Assembly: GCF_005930475.1 (NCBI RefSeq)
Contig: NZ_SJEW01000017.1
Coordinates: 1 to 64,000 of the forward strand
Length of the DNA stretch: 64,000 nucleotides
Direction: 5' to 3'
From: Modestobacter altitudinis
GTDB lineage: Bacteria; Actinomycetota; Actinomycetes; Mycobacteriales; Geodermatophilaceae
Part shown: positions 37,255-45,611 of the stretch, piece by piece
Numbering within the stretch: position 1 is the first letter of the stretch
Layout: each line of letters begins with the position of its first letter
Position numbers and translations under genes: made by a program
The notes under the pieces: model-generated
Databases searched by the model: none
Seen by the model: only the letters and a program-made list of their open reading frames with translations
Told to the model about the DNA's origin: nothing

Positions 37255-37291
37255 GGTCGCGGGGCCGGAGGCTCCCGACCGGGCCGCGACC
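37255..37291. terminator. Hairpin between convergent suhB and the LytR_C gene
   Basis: GGTCGCGG (37255-37262) pairs with CCGCGACC (37284-37291), with further GGCC/GGCC pairing inside. It lies in a 204-base gap between converging genes and could terminate both transcripts. Confidence 0.5.
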
Positions 37292-37339
37292 AACGGCTCG
37301 ACGCCGCAGGGGAACGGCTCCTGGCCGCGGTGTCATCGC

Positions 37340-37375
37340 GGAGCGATGACCATGTGCTCAAGGAGCGATGACCAT
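37340..37375. repeat. Short tandem repeat, GGAGCGATGACCAT x2
   Basis: Two exact 14-base copies (37340-37353 and 37362-37375) with a 22-base period, immediately before the LytR_C stop codon. The first copy also forms a small dyad with the preceding TCATCGC. Function unknown; it could be part of a terminator or a slippage product. Confidence 0.5.
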
Positions 37376-37379
37376 CAAC

Positions 37380-37913
37380 TCAACAGGCGTTCTCGGCGCT
37401 GGCGATCGGCGCCAGCGCGGCGTCCACCTGGTCCTCGGTCGCCAGCCCGGCGAACTCCGGTCCGATCACGAGGTCGACGACGGCGGTGGCGCGGGTGTCG
37501 GGGCGCAGCGTCGATCCCGGCAGGTACAGCTGCAGGTACTCGGCGGTGCTCTTGCCGCGCGGGCCGAACCGCAGCTCGCCGACCCCGGTCACCTCGTTGC
37601 CGCTGTTGTCGTTGGCGATCTCCTCGACGACGAATGCCCGGCTCTGCAGGGTGGTCGCCACCTCGCCGGCCTTGCCGGCCTGCTCGCTGGCGTTCAGCAC
37701 GCGCAGCGTGACCGTGGCCGGGTCCAGCGACTGGGGGGCCGCGCTGGCGCTGCTGCAGGCGGCGGCCTGCGCCTCGTTGCGGGTGTCCTCGTCGGTGAGG
37801 ACGTTCCACCACACGGCCAGCGCACCCAGCGCGAGGACGAGCAGGAAGGCCAGGGCGGGGATCGGCCGGCGCCGCCGGGCACCGGCCGGTCGCCGCTCGG
37901 TCGGCTCGCTCAC
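37380..37913 (-). CDS. Membrane-anchored LytR_C domain protein (Cei-like)
   Basis: A 177-residue envelope protein. A basic cytoplasmic start ([13 protein letters not shown]) precedes one membrane helix (residues 18-38); the outside part is a LytR C-terminal domain beginning VTLRVLNASEQAGKAGEVA, followed by GVGELRFGPRG. The corresponding mycobacterial gene Rv2700 (cei) supports envelope integrity and virulence. The position next to the suhB-like gene matches. Start GTG at 37913. Confidence 0.85.
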   Translation of the reverse strand: MSEPTERRPAGARRRRPIPALAFLLVLALGALAVWWNVLTDEDTRNEAQAAACSSASAAPQSLDPATVTLRVLNASEQAGKAGEVATTLQSRAFVVEEIANDNSGNEVTGVGELRFGPRGKSTAEYLQLYLPGSTLRPDTRATAVVDLVIGPEFAGLATEDQVDAALAPIASAENAC

Positions 37914-37971
37914 GAATTATCCACGTCAGCGAGATCGCACACGCGGCAGACCCTAGCTGCGGCCGGGCCGG

Positions 37972-39018
37972 CTACAGCGCACCGTCGTCGAGCGCGGCGC
38001 GTCCCAGCTCGACGCAGGGGTCGATGCGGTCGGCGTAGCCGCTGGTGTCCTTCCCGGCCATCGCGCCGGCGGCCGAGCGGGCGACGATCCCGGCGATGAT
38101 CGCGGCGAACTTGAAGTAGGCGAACCCCACGTACCAGTTGAGGTCCGACAGGTCGGCGCCGCTGCGGCCGGCGTACCGCTCGGCGAGCTCCAGCCGGGTC
38201 GGGAACCCGGGCAGTGCCGACACGGAGTTCACCGACACGGCGCGGTCCTCGCCCGCCTGCGGCCAGTAGACGAACAGCATGCCCAGGTCGGTGAGCGGGT
38301 CGCCGAGGGTGGACATCTCCCAGTCCAGCACGGCCCGGATCCGGCCGGGGGTGTCCGGGTCGAGCAGGCAGTTGTCCAGCCGGTAGTCGCCGTGGGTGAC
38401 GCCGGACCGCTGCGAGGTGGGCACCGTCTCGGCCAGCCGGGCGGCGAGCGCGTCCAGCGCCGGCCGCTCGGTGTCCCGGGTGGCGTCCCACTGCTTGGTC
38501 CACCGGCGCACCTGGCGCTCCAGGAAGCCCTCCGGCCGACCGAAGTCCGCCAGGCCGACGCTGCCCGGGTCGACGGCGTGCAGGTCGGCCAGGACGTCCA
38601 TCAGCCCGTCGGCGACGGCGCGGCGCTCCGCCGGCTCGTCGGCGTAGCCCGGCGGCAGGTCCGTGACCACGTGCACGCCCACCACCCGCTCCATCACGTA
38701 GAACGGGGCGCCGAGCACCGAGGTGTCGGTGGCCAGGTGCAGCGTGCGCGGCACCGGGACGGCGGTGTCCGCCAGGGCCGAGATGACCCGGTGCTCGCGG
38801 ACCATGTCGTGCGCGGTGGCCAGCACGGCGCCGGTCGGCGGGCGCCGGAGGATGACCGCGTCGTCCGCCGAGCCGCCCTCCGGGGTCACCACGTAGGTGA
38901 GGTTGGACATGCCCGCGGCGATGAGCTCGACGCGGACCGATCGCCACTTCTCGTCGCCGAGCGCGGTCGCGAGGTAGGGGCCCACGACCCCCGGATCAGC
39001 ACCCACAGGAGTCGCCAC
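37972..39018 (-). CDS. Phosphotransferase family protein (APH/ACAD10-like kinase fold)
   Basis: A 348-residue protein kinase-like enzyme of the aminoglycoside phosphotransferase superfamily. The glycine-rich GMSNLTYVV loop, the catalytic Brenner motif HGDYRLDNCLLD and the metal-binding DWEMSTLGDPLTDLG are present. Proteins of this subgroup often act next to acyl-CoA dehydrogenases on hydroxyacyl substrates rather than on antibiotics. The GTG at 39018 is the most likely start; the ribosome-binding site is weak. It is monocistronic. Confidence 0.85.
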   Translation of the reverse strand: MATPVGADPGVVGPYLATALGDEKWRSVRVELIAAGMSNLTYVVTPEGGSADDAVILRRPPTGAVLATAHDMVREHRVISALADTAVPVPRTLHLATDTSVLGAPFYVMERVVGVHVVTDLPPGYADEPAERRAVADGLMDVLADLHAVDPGSVGLADFGRPEGFLERQVRRWTKQWDATRDTERPALDALAARLAETVPTSQRSGVTHGDYRLDNCLLDPDTPGRIRAVLDWEMSTLGDPLTDLGMLFVYWPQAGEDRAVSVNSVSALPGFPTRLELAERYAGRSGADLSDLNWYVGFAYFKFAAIIAGIVARSAAGAMAGKDTSGYADRIDPCVELGRAALDDGAL

Positions 39019-39366
39019 GGCGGCAGGGTAGCCTCTGGCGCTCCGTCCTCCAGCCGCCGTCCCGGAGTCCTGGATGTGTCGCCCTCGGGGAGGCGGGCAC
39101 AAACCGGGCTCCAGCGGCGTTGGGCGGCTGGCCGGAGTGCGCACGGGTGGCGCGCAGGGCTGTTCCGGAGGGACGACCGACGGAGTGGCGCTGGACGCGT
39201 CCGGTGCACGACAGCAGGAGACCGGCCGGGGACCCAGCAGTGGGTCAGCGGCCGGGGACAGACCACCGGCCGCTGCGGCGGCCGGGGCCACCGGCCGTGG
39301 CGCTGCGGCGCCACGGCGAACGAGCGGGCCGCGTGCCCGCGCTGAAGAGAAGAGAAGGGGCACACC
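39019..39366. other. Intergenic region with GGCCGG-rich inverted repeats
   Basis: About 350 bases between divergent genes (the phosphotransferase and DUF4193). Several CCGGCCG blocks at 39220-39310 can pair with each other. No gene is convincing. The DUF4193 promoter should lie here, and AGAGAAGGGG directly precedes its ATG. Confidence 0.4.
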
Positions 39367-39669
39367 ATGGCCACCGACTACGACGCCCCCCGACGCAACG
39401 AGTCCGACGAGCTGGGCGAGGACTCCCTCGAGGAGCTCAAGGCCCGCCGCGCCGAGGCACAGTCCTCCTCGGTCGACGTCGACGAGACCGACTTCAACGA
39501 GAACCTCGAGCTCCCTGGGGCCGACCTGTCCAACGAGGAGCTCACCGTCCGCGTGCTGCCCAAGCAGGAGGACGAGTTCACCTGCTCGCGCTGCTTCCTG
39601 GTGCACCACCGGAGCCGGCTGGCGACCACCCGCAACGGCCAGCCCGTCTGCCGCGACTGCGCCGCCTGA
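39367..39669 (+). CDS. DUF4193 protein
   Basis: A 100-residue acidic protein of the DUF4193 family, conserved beside dut and the suhB-like gene in actinobacteria. The N-terminal half is acidic (ESDELGEDSLEELKARR) and the C-terminal half has a zinc-ribbon-like CSRC and CRDC pair around a LVHHRSRL segment. Function unknown. A strong purine-rich ribosome-binding site precedes the ATG. A two-stem repeat begins at the base after the stop. Confidence 0.88.
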   Translation: MATDYDAPRRNESDELGEDSLEELKARRAEAQSSSVDVDETDFNENLELPGADLSNEELTVRVLPKQEDEFTCSRCFLVHHRSRLATTRNGQPVCRDCAA

Positions 39670-39733
39670 GGAAGGACCCCCTCGCCCCCACCGTTCGCAA
39701 GCTCACGGCGGGACCCTGCGAGGGGGCCGTTCC
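39670..39733 (+). repeat. Two-stem 3'-end palindrome, copy 3 (after DUF4193)
   Basis: It begins directly after the DUF4193 stop. Outer stem GGAAGGACCCCCTCGC against GCGAGGGGGCCGTTCC; inner stem CCCACCGT against ACGGCGGG around TCGCAAGCTC. It is the best-formed copy and is nearly identical to the minus-strand copy after sigA. Confidence 0.75.
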
Positions 39734-39808
39734 AGCACGTCACCTGGGTTGGGGGCGGGAGTGGACGGGCACCGTCCTCGGGACGGGGCCACTGACGGAG
39801 GGAACTCG

Positions 39809-40732
39809 ATGACGGAGCAGTCGCGCAGGTCGGCGCAGCCGCGGGACGTGCCGCCGCCCCGGCCCGTGGAGCCGGTCGAGGGCGAGGTCGTCGGGGGCGA
39901 CACCGGGCTCGGTCCGGCGGCCCGCGCGCTGGCCGACGCCGTCGCCGGGCTGCTCGGCCGGGACGCCACCGCCGACCAGCCCGGCGGCGCCCGGCGCACG
40001 ACCGCCGGTGCCCGTGCGGCGACCGGCGTGCTGACCGACGTCATCTCCGCGGTCGCGGCGGCCGCCCGCTCGGCCGCCAACCCCAGCGGTGCCGAGCGGA
40101 CGGGCCCGTCCACCCGCAAGGACGGGCAGCGGCGCGCTGCGCCGAGCGGGGTGCTCACCGACCTGCTCGACGCCGCCGCGCCCCGCCTGCCGATCCGGGA
40201 CCGCGACCGGCTGCGCCAGGCCCACCCAGGCGCCACGGACGGCGAGATCGCCGACGCCCTCGTCGCCCGGGCCACCCGGCTGACCGGTGGCATCGGCGCG
40301 GCGGCAGGGGGGCTCACGGCCGCGCAGTGGTTCGCCCCTCCCTCGCTGATCGCCGTCCCGCTGGAGCTCGGCGCGCAGACCGTGCTGGTCGCGGCCGTCG
40401 AGGTCGTCCTGGTCGGGGAGCTGCACGAGCTGGCCGGCCGGCGCGCCCCGGGCGACGCCGCGGGCCGGGCACGGGCCTACCTGACCAGCTGGACCACCCA
40501 GCGCCCCGTGGGCCGGACCGGCTCCGGTGGGCTGTTCGGGGTCATCAGCACGGCCACCGCTGCCGCGATGCGCCGCCAGGTGACCAAGCGGCTGGCCCGC
40601 AGCACGACGTCCATGGCACCGCTGCTCGTGGGGGCCACGCTGGCCGCGCGCGCGAACAAGAAGGCGACCGTCGTCCTCGCCGACGAGCTGCGCCGCGAGC
40701 TCGGCCTGCCGCCGTCGTCCCCGCCGCACTGA
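39809..40732 (+). CDS. Conserved actinobacterial protein of unknown function
   Basis: A 307-residue protein I do not recognise by name. It has an Arg/Pro/Ala-rich N-terminus of about 120 residues, a helical middle ([25 protein letters not shown]), and two hydrophobic helices (about residues 155-205, with [22 protein letters not shown]) that could insert in the membrane, followed by another hydrophobic stretch near 270. The ATG at 39809 has GAGGGA seven bases upstream. It lies between DUF4193 and dut, where M. tuberculosis has Rv2698, a small membrane protein, although the two differ in size. Confidence 0.7.
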   Translation: MTEQSRRSAQPRDVPPPRPVEPVEGEVVGGDTGLGPAARALADAVAGLLGRDATADQPGGARRTTAGARAATGVLTDVISAVAAAARSAANPSGAERTGPSTRKDGQRRAAPSGVLTDLLDAAAPRLPIRDRDRLRQAHPGATDGEIADALVARATRLTGGIGAAAGGLTAAQWFAPPSLIAVPLELGAQTVLVAAVEVVLVGELHELAGRRAPGDAAGRARAYLTSWTTQRPVGRTGSGGLFGVISTATAAAMRRQVTKRLARSTTSMAPLLVGATLAARANKKATVVLADELRRELGLPPSSPPH

Positions 40733-40785
40733 CCGGGCTCCGGCCGCCCTCCACCGGCCCCGGCAGCGCGGCTAGCCTCGCCGCC

Positions 40786-41310
40786 GTGCCCGTTCCCTCC
40801 GCCGACCCCCCGGCGCCGGTCCTCGCGGCGGTCGACGTCCCGGTGCTGCTGACCGGACCGGACGCGGTGCTCCCCGCCTACGCCCTGCCCGGCGACGCCG
40901 GTGCCGACCTGTGCGTCGCCGAGGACGTCGAGCTCGCCCCGCACCAGCGGGCCCTGGTCGGCACCGGCGTCGCGGTCGCCATCCCGGAGGGGTTCGCCGG
41001 GTTCGTGCACCCGCGCTCGGGCCTGGCCCACCGGCTCGGGCTCAGCCTGGTCAACGCGCCGGGGACGATCGACGCCGGCTACCGCGGCGAGATCAAGGTC
41101 AACCTGGTGAACCTGGACCCGGCGACCACCATCCGGCTGCGCCGGGGCGACCGGGTCGCCCAGCTTCTCGTCCAGCCGGTCGTCCGGGCGCGGTTCGTGC
41201 CGGTCGCCGAGCTGCCCGGCAGCGAGCGGGGCAGTGGCGGGCACGGTTCCACGGGCGGCGCAGCGGTGCTCGCTGCCCCCTCCCCCTCAGCACTGGAAGG
41301 ACGGGTCTGA
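40786..41310 (+). CDS. dut: dUTP diphosphatase
   Basis: A 174-residue trimeric dUTPase that hydrolyses dUTP to dUMP and keeps uracil out of DNA. All five motifs are in place: [32 protein letters not shown] and the C-terminal GSGGHGSTG that closes over the active site. The GTG at 40786 gives about 20 residues before the fold. It heads a chain of five close or overlapping genes on the plus strand. Confidence 0.95.
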   Translation: MPVPSADPPAPVLAAVDVPVLLTGPDAVLPAYALPGDAGADLCVAEDVELAPHQRALVGTGVAVAIPEGFAGFVHPRSGLAHRLGLSLVNAPGTIDAGYRGEIKVNLVNLDPATTIRLRRGDRVAQLLVQPVVRARFVPVAELPGSERGSGGHGSTGGAAVLAAPSPSALEGRV

Positions 41311-41311
41311 C

Positions 41312-42034
41312 ATGCCGTTCGGACGCCGGCGCAACCGCATCGACCGCAGCCTGCGCGAGCGTGGGGTCCCGCCCGAGCCGCAGGTGCGGCAGCGCGAGGA
41401 GACCGGTACCAGCGGCCCTTGGGACGTCGCGGACGCCCCGGAGGACGGGGTCGCCCGGGTCGACCTGGGTGCGCTGCGGCTGCCGGCGCTGAGCGGGATG
41501 GAGCTGCGCGTCGACGTCAACCCCCAGCAGCAGGTGGTCGGGGCGAGCCTGCGGTCGGGGGAGTCGATGCTGCAGCTGTCGGTCTTCGCCGCCCCCCGCG
41601 CGGGCGGCCTCTGGGACGAGGTGCGGGTGGAGCTGGCGCGGAGCGCGAGCGGCCAGGGTGCCTCCCTCCGGGAGGTCGAGGGCCCCTTCGGCACCGAGCT
41701 CGCCGGCACCGTGCTGCTGCCCGGCCCGGCGCAACCGGACGGCACCGCGCCGCCCAGGCCGGTGCGCCGGCCGGCCCGCTTCCTCGGCGTCGACGGCCCC
41801 CGCTGGTTCCTGCGCGGCATGCTCACCGGACCGGCGGCCGCCGATCCTGACCAGGCGGCCGCACTGGAGGAGGCGTTCCGGGCGGTCGTCGTCGTCCGCG
41901 GCACCGCGGCCATGCCGGTGCGCGACCAGCTGCCGCTGACCCTGCCGCCGCAGGCCGCCGCCCAGGTGGCCCGGCAGCAGGCCGCCGGTCGCCCGGGTGG
42001 CACGGGGACCCCGCCGAGCGGTGGTGCCGGGTGA
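41312..42034 (+). CDS. DUF3710 protein
   Basis: A 240-residue protein of the DUF3710 family, a constant neighbour of dut in actinobacteria. It has a basic N-terminus (FGRRRNRIDRSLRERG), then a beta-rich core (LRVDVNPQQQVVGASL, QLSVFAAPRAGGLWDEVR) and GVDGPRWFLRGMLTG. It starts one base after the dut stop. Function unknown. Confidence 0.88.
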   Translation: MPFGRRRNRIDRSLRERGVPPEPQVRQREETGTSGPWDVADAPEDGVARVDLGALRLPALSGMELRVDVNPQQQVVGASLRSGESMLQLSVFAAPRAGGLWDEVRVELARSASGQGASLREVEGPFGTELAGTVLLPGPAQPDGTAPPRPVRRPARFLGVDGPRWFLRGMLTGPAAADPDQAAALEEAFRAVVVVRGTAAMPVRDQLPLTLPPQAAAQVARQQAAGRPGGTGTPPSGGAG

Positions 42035-42843
42035 CCGGCCCGGTGACCATCGCCTACGGTCCCGGCCCCGACCAGTTCCTGGAGGTCTCACTGCCGGCCG
42101 GGGAGGGCCCGGCGCCGGTGGGGATCGTGCTGCACGGCGGGTTCTGGCGGGCTGCCTACGGCGTCGAGCTGGCCCGGCCGCTCGCCGCCGACCTGGCCGC
42201 CCGCGGCTGGGCGGCGGTCGCCGTCGAGTACCGCCGGGTCGGCGCCGGCGGCGGCTGGCCCACCACCGTCGAGGACGTCGCCGCCGCGATCGACGCGCTC
42301 GGGGACCCCGGCCTGGTGGGGGAGGACGTCGCCGCCCGGCTGGACCTCACCGACGTCACCGTGGTCGGCCACTCCGCAGGCGGGCACCTGGCGGCCTGGG
42401 TGGCCGGGCGCAGCCGGCTGCCCGCCGGTGCGCCGGGCGCTGCTCCCCGGGTGCCGGTCACCGCCGCGGTGTCCCAGGCCGGGGTGCTGGACCTGACGGC
42501 GGCGGTCGCCGAGGACCTGGGCAGCGGGGCGGCCGTGGAGTTCCTCGGCGGGACGCCGGAGGAGGTGCCGGACCGCTACGCGGTGACCGACCCGGTGCGG
42601 CTGCTGCCGACCGGCGTGCCGGTGCTGTGCGTGCACGGGGAGGCGGACACCACCGTCCCGCTGGAGCAGAGCCAGCGCTACGCGGCGGCTGCCGCGGCCG
42701 TCGGTGACCGGGTTGAGGTGACCGTGGTGCCGGGGGACCACATGGTCGTGATCGACGTCGTCGGGGAGGCGTGGCGACGCACGCTGGAGTGGTTGACCGC
42801 ACGCCACCCAGCCGCCCGGGACAGCACTACCCTGGGCTCGTGA
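42031..42843 (+). CDS. Alpha/beta hydrolase
   Basis: A 270-residue serine hydrolase. The oxyanion strand is IVLHGGFWR, the nucleophile elbow GHSAGGHLA near residue 113, the acid in HGEADTTVP and the histidine in PGDHM, a complete triad. The HGGxW start resembles kynurenine formamidase and related carboxylesterases, but the substrate is not clear. It starts at GTG overlapping the DUF3710 stop (GTGA) and is itself overlapped by the next gene the same way, so translation is coupled. Confidence 0.85.
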   Translation: MTGPVTIAYGPGPDQFLEVSLPAGEGPAPVGIVLHGGFWRAAYGVELARPLAADLAARGWAAVAVEYRRVGAGGGWPTTVEDVAAAIDALGDPGLVGEDVAARLDLTDVTVVGHSAGGHLAAWVAGRSRLPAGAPGAAPRVPVTAAVSQAGVLDLTAAVAEDLGSGAAVEFLGGTPEEVPDRYAVTDPVRLLPTGVPVLCVHGEADTTVPLEQSQRYAAAAAAVGDRVEVTVVPGDHMVVIDVVGEAWRRTLEWLTARHPAARDSTTLGS

Positions 42844-43253
42844 CCGCTACCAGGACCGAGTCCGCAGCCGGGCAGGGCGCGCAGCCCGGCGCCCGCGGCT
42901 GGCTGTCCCGCAAGCTGCAGAAGCTGACCGCCGACGACCAGACCGTCGACGCCGAGGAGCTGCAGTCCGACGTCGTCTCGGCCGGCTGCGCGCCGGTGAG
43001 CGCCTGTCGCAAGGGCGAGGTGGTCACCGTCACCGGCCGGATCAAGTCGGTCGTCTACACCCCCCGCGAGACGGTGCCGACCCTGGAGGCCGAGCTGTTC
43101 GACGGCTCCGGCTCGGTCACCCTCGTCTGGCTGGGCCGGCGCCGCATCCCGGGCATCGAGCCCGGCCGGCGGCTCACCGCCCGCGGCCGGTTCGCGGCCT
43201 TCGAGGGCCGTCGCGTCATCTACAACCCCTGGTACGAGCTGAGCGCCGGGTGA
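42840..43253 (+). CDS. OB-fold nucleic-acid-binding protein
   Basis: A 137-residue protein with an OB-fold: GEVVTVTGRIKSVVYTP, then LEAELFDGSGSVTLVWLGRR and RRLTARGRFAAFEGRRVIYNPWYEL. It lies between the hydrolase and DUF3159 in a GTGA-overlap chain. The equivalent M. tuberculosis protein is Rv2694c. The exact ligand, RNA or DNA, is unknown. Confidence 0.85.
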   Translation: MTATRTESAAGQGAQPGARGWLSRKLQKLTADDQTVDAEELQSDVVSAGCAPVSACRKGEVVTVTGRIKSVVYTPRETVPTLEAELFDGSGSVTLVWLGRRRIPGIEPGRRLTARGRFAAFEGRRVIYNPWYELSAG

Positions 43254-44068
43254 CCCCAGGCGCACCGGGGCGGCACGGGGGGGAGCCGGCGGTGACCGGG
43301 ACGTCGCAGGGCGGGGGCATGACGTTCGACCGCCACCTGGTGCTGGACCAGCTGGGTGGCTGGCGGGGCATGGTCGACGCCTCGCTGCCGACCATCGCCT
43401 TCATCGTCGCCAACGGCATCGGTGGGCTCACGGTCGGGATCTGGGCGGCCGTCGTCGCCGCGGTGCTGGTCTTCCTGCTGCGGCTGGTCCGCCGGGAGAG
43501 CGTCCAGCAGGCGATCAGCGGGCTGTTCGCGGTCGCGGTGGCCGTGGTGATCGCCGCGCGCACCGGTGAGGCACGGGACTTCTTCGTGCTCGGCATCGTG
43601 CGCAACGCCGCCATCGGGGTCGTCGTGCTCGGCTCGCTGCTGGTGCGCTGGCCGCTGGTCGGGGTCGTCGCGGAGTTCCTGGCGCCCAGCCACCTCGGCG
43701 CCATGTCCAGCCACCGGCTGCCCTCGCTGCGCAGCCGGCTGGGCGGCGGGGGTGCGCCGGTGCAGCCGGCCGCTCCCGAGGTCGCGGCTGCGGCCGAACC
43801 GGATCGGGTGCAGGACCCCGAGCCGGACGTGCACTGGCGCGACGACCCGCGGATGGTGCGCGCCTACGGCTGGCTGACCGTGCTGTGGGGCGGGGTCTTC
43901 CTGCTCCGGGCGGCCGTGCAGGCCGTCTTCTACAGCCAGGACGAGGTCGGCTGGCTGGGCACCTCGTCGGTGGTGCTGGGCCTGCCGGTGACCGCCGTCC
44001 AGCTCGTCGTCACCCTCTGGGTGGTCTCCCGGCTCCACCGCCACCGCGCCGAGGAACCCGAGGCGTAG
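43250..44068 (+). CDS. DUF3159 membrane protein
   Basis: A 272-residue protein with about five membrane helices: two between residues 45 and 82 (TIAFIVANGIGGLTVGIWAAV), two between 85 and 135, and a C-terminal pair after residue 205. The block VLDQLGGWRGMVDASLPT marks the DUF3159 family, conserved next to the ceoBC genes. It starts inside the OB-fold gene stop (GTGA) and ends the plus-strand chain that begins with dut. Function unknown. Confidence 0.87.
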   Translation: MTPGAPGRHGGEPAVTGTSQGGGMTFDRHLVLDQLGGWRGMVDASLPTIAFIVANGIGGLTVGIWAAVVAAVLVFLLRLVRRESVQQAISGLFAVAVAVVIAARTGEARDFFVLGIVRNAAIGVVVLGSLLVRWPLVGVVAEFLAPSHLGAMSSHRLPSLRSRLGGGGAPVQPAAPEVAAAAEPDRVQDPEPDVHWRDDPRMVRAYGWLTVLWGGVFLLRAAVQAVFYSQDEVGWLGTSSVVLGLPVTAVQLVVTLWVVSRLHRHRAEEPEA

Positions 44069-44077
44069 CGGGGTCCC

Positions 44078-44746
44078 TCAACAGCTCCCGTCGGGGCACA
44101 TGACCCGCTGCAGCTGCTCCTCGATGTCGCCGTGGGCGACGAACAGCAGCTCGTCCCCGGCCTCCAGCGGCTCGTCGGGGTCGGGGTTGATGACCCGCTC
44201 GCCGCGCAGGATGGTGGTCAGCACCGTCTCCTGGGGCAGCGGCACGTCGCGGACCGGCCGGCCCACCCACGGGGTGTCCTCGGCCAGGGTGATCTCGACC
44301 AGGTTCGCCGCGCCCTTGCGGAAGCTCATCAGCCGGACGACGTCGCCGACGGTCACCGCCTCCTCCACCAGCGCGGCGAGCACCCGCGGGGTGGAGACGG
44401 CGACGTCGACGCCCCACGCCTCGGTGTAGAGCCACTCGTTGCGCGGGTCCTTGACCCGGGCGACCACCCGGTTCACCGCGAACTCGGTCTTGGCCAGCAG
44501 CGAGACGACCAGGTTGGCCTTGTCGTCGCCGGTGGCGGCGATGACGACGTCGCAGCTGGCCAGCTGCGCCTCCTCCAGGGAGGTGACCTCGCAGGCGTCG
44601 GCCTGCACCCACTCCGCGCCGGGCACCGCCTTGGGCTTGACCCGGGAGCCGTTCTTCTCGATGAGCATGACGGCGTGGCCGTTGCCCAGCAGTTCCGACG
44701 CGATGGACCGGCCGACCGCACCGGCGCCCACGATGGCCACGCGCAT
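44078..44746 (-). CDS. ceoC: TrkA-family potassium regulator CeoC
   Basis: A 222-residue RCK protein: an N-terminal NAD-binding Rossmann fold (RVAIVGAGAVGRSIASELL, with the acidic LIEK strand end) and a C-terminal RCK_C domain (GRPVRDVPLPQETVLTTILRG). It gates or modulates potassium transport according to nucleotide state. It shares one base with the stop of ceoB (TGATG), so the two are co-translated. Mycobacterial homologue: Rv2692. No Trk/Ktr membrane subunit is next to it. Confidence 0.9.
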   Translation of the reverse strand: MRVAIVGAGAVGRSIASELLGNGHAVMLIEKNGSRVKPKAVPGAEWVQADACEVTSLEEAQLASCDVVIAATGDDKANLVVSLLAKTEFAVNRVVARVKDPRNEWLYTEAWGVDVAVSTPRVLAALVEEAVTVGDVVRLMSFRKGAANLVEITLAEDTPWVGRPVRDVPLPQETVLTTILRGERVINPDPDEPLEAGDELLFVAHGDIEEQLQRVMCPDGSC

Positions 44747-45423
44747 CAGTGCTGCCCTCCCGACGGTCCCTGCTCGACGGCCTGGTGCACCCGGTCGGTG
44801 TTCTCGTCGACGGTGGCCACGACGAGGTGGTCGCCGGTCTGCAGCACGGTGGCCGCGGTGGGCAGCTGGGCCTCGCCGAAGCGGACCAGCCACGCCGCCC
44901 GGGCACCGGAGGCGGACTCCAGCTCGGTGAGCGGGCGGCCCACCCAGCCGTCGGTCACGGTGAGCCGCATGAGCAGGACCTTCCCGGTCGGCTCGCGCCA
45001 GATCTCGGAGACCTTGACCGAGAGCAGTTCACGCAGCAGCCGGCTGACCGTCCAGGGCACGGTGGCGACGCTGGGGATGCCCATCCGCTCGTAGACCTCG
45101 GCCCGCTTGGAGTCGTAGATGCGGGCGACCACGTGCTCGACGCCGAAGGTCTCCCGGGCGACCCGGGCGCTGATGATGTTGGAGTTGTCGCCGCTGCTGA
45201 CCGCGGCGAAGGCGCCGGCGGAGTCGATCCCGGCGTCCAGCAGGGTCTGCCGGTCGAAGCCCAGGCCGGTCACCTGGCGCCCGCCGAACTCCGGGCCGAG
45301 CCGGCGGAAGGCCTCGGCGTCCTGGTCGATGACCGCGACGCTGTGGCCGATCGCCTCCAACCGCCGGGCGATCTGCGAGCCGACGCGGCCGCAGCCCATC
45401 ACGACCACGTGCACCTGTTCCAC
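44746..45423 (-). CDS. ceoB: TrkA-family potassium regulator CeoB
   Basis: A 225-residue RCK protein with the nucleotide motif VVVMGCGRVGSQIARRLE, the acidic VIDQD ending strand 2 and an RCK_C domain (GWVGRPLTELESASGAR). It heads a two-gene operon with ceoC and is divergent from a KimA-like APC permease gene with a 188-base gap. The homologous mycobacterial genes Rv2691/Rv2692 regulate potassium uptake. Start GTG at 45423. Confidence 0.9.
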   Translation of the reverse strand: MEQVHVVVMGCGRVGSQIARRLEAIGHSVAVIDQDAEAFRRLGPEFGGRQVTGLGFDRQTLLDAGIDSAGAFAAVSSGDNSNIISARVARETFGVEHVVARIYDSKRAEVYERMGIPSVATVPWTVSRLLRELLSVKVSEIWREPTGKVLLMRLTVTDGWVGRPLTELESASGARAAWLVRFGEAQLPTAATVLQTGDHLVVATVDENTDRVHQAVEQGPSGGQH

Positions 45424-45611
45424 CCTGTCTGTCGGTCAGTCCGAGGAGCGTGCAGCCCCGCTCCCAGCGGGGCCACCGCGCGCGAAGGTACACCCGGCGG
45501 AGGACCCGGGAACCGCCGCCGGGCGCACCGGACACCCGTCCGGGTGCTGCTGTGAGAGAGGTCGCCCCGTGTCGGCACACCGGGGGCCCCGACGTCCGTA
45601 CCATCGCCGCC

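Noticed and set aside
45424-45611. c-di-AMP (ydaO) riboswitch upstream of the KimA-like permease
   Set aside because: KimA genes often carry this riboswitch, but the conserved blocks of the motif could not be found in the 188-base gap; it is only GC-rich with small hairpins.
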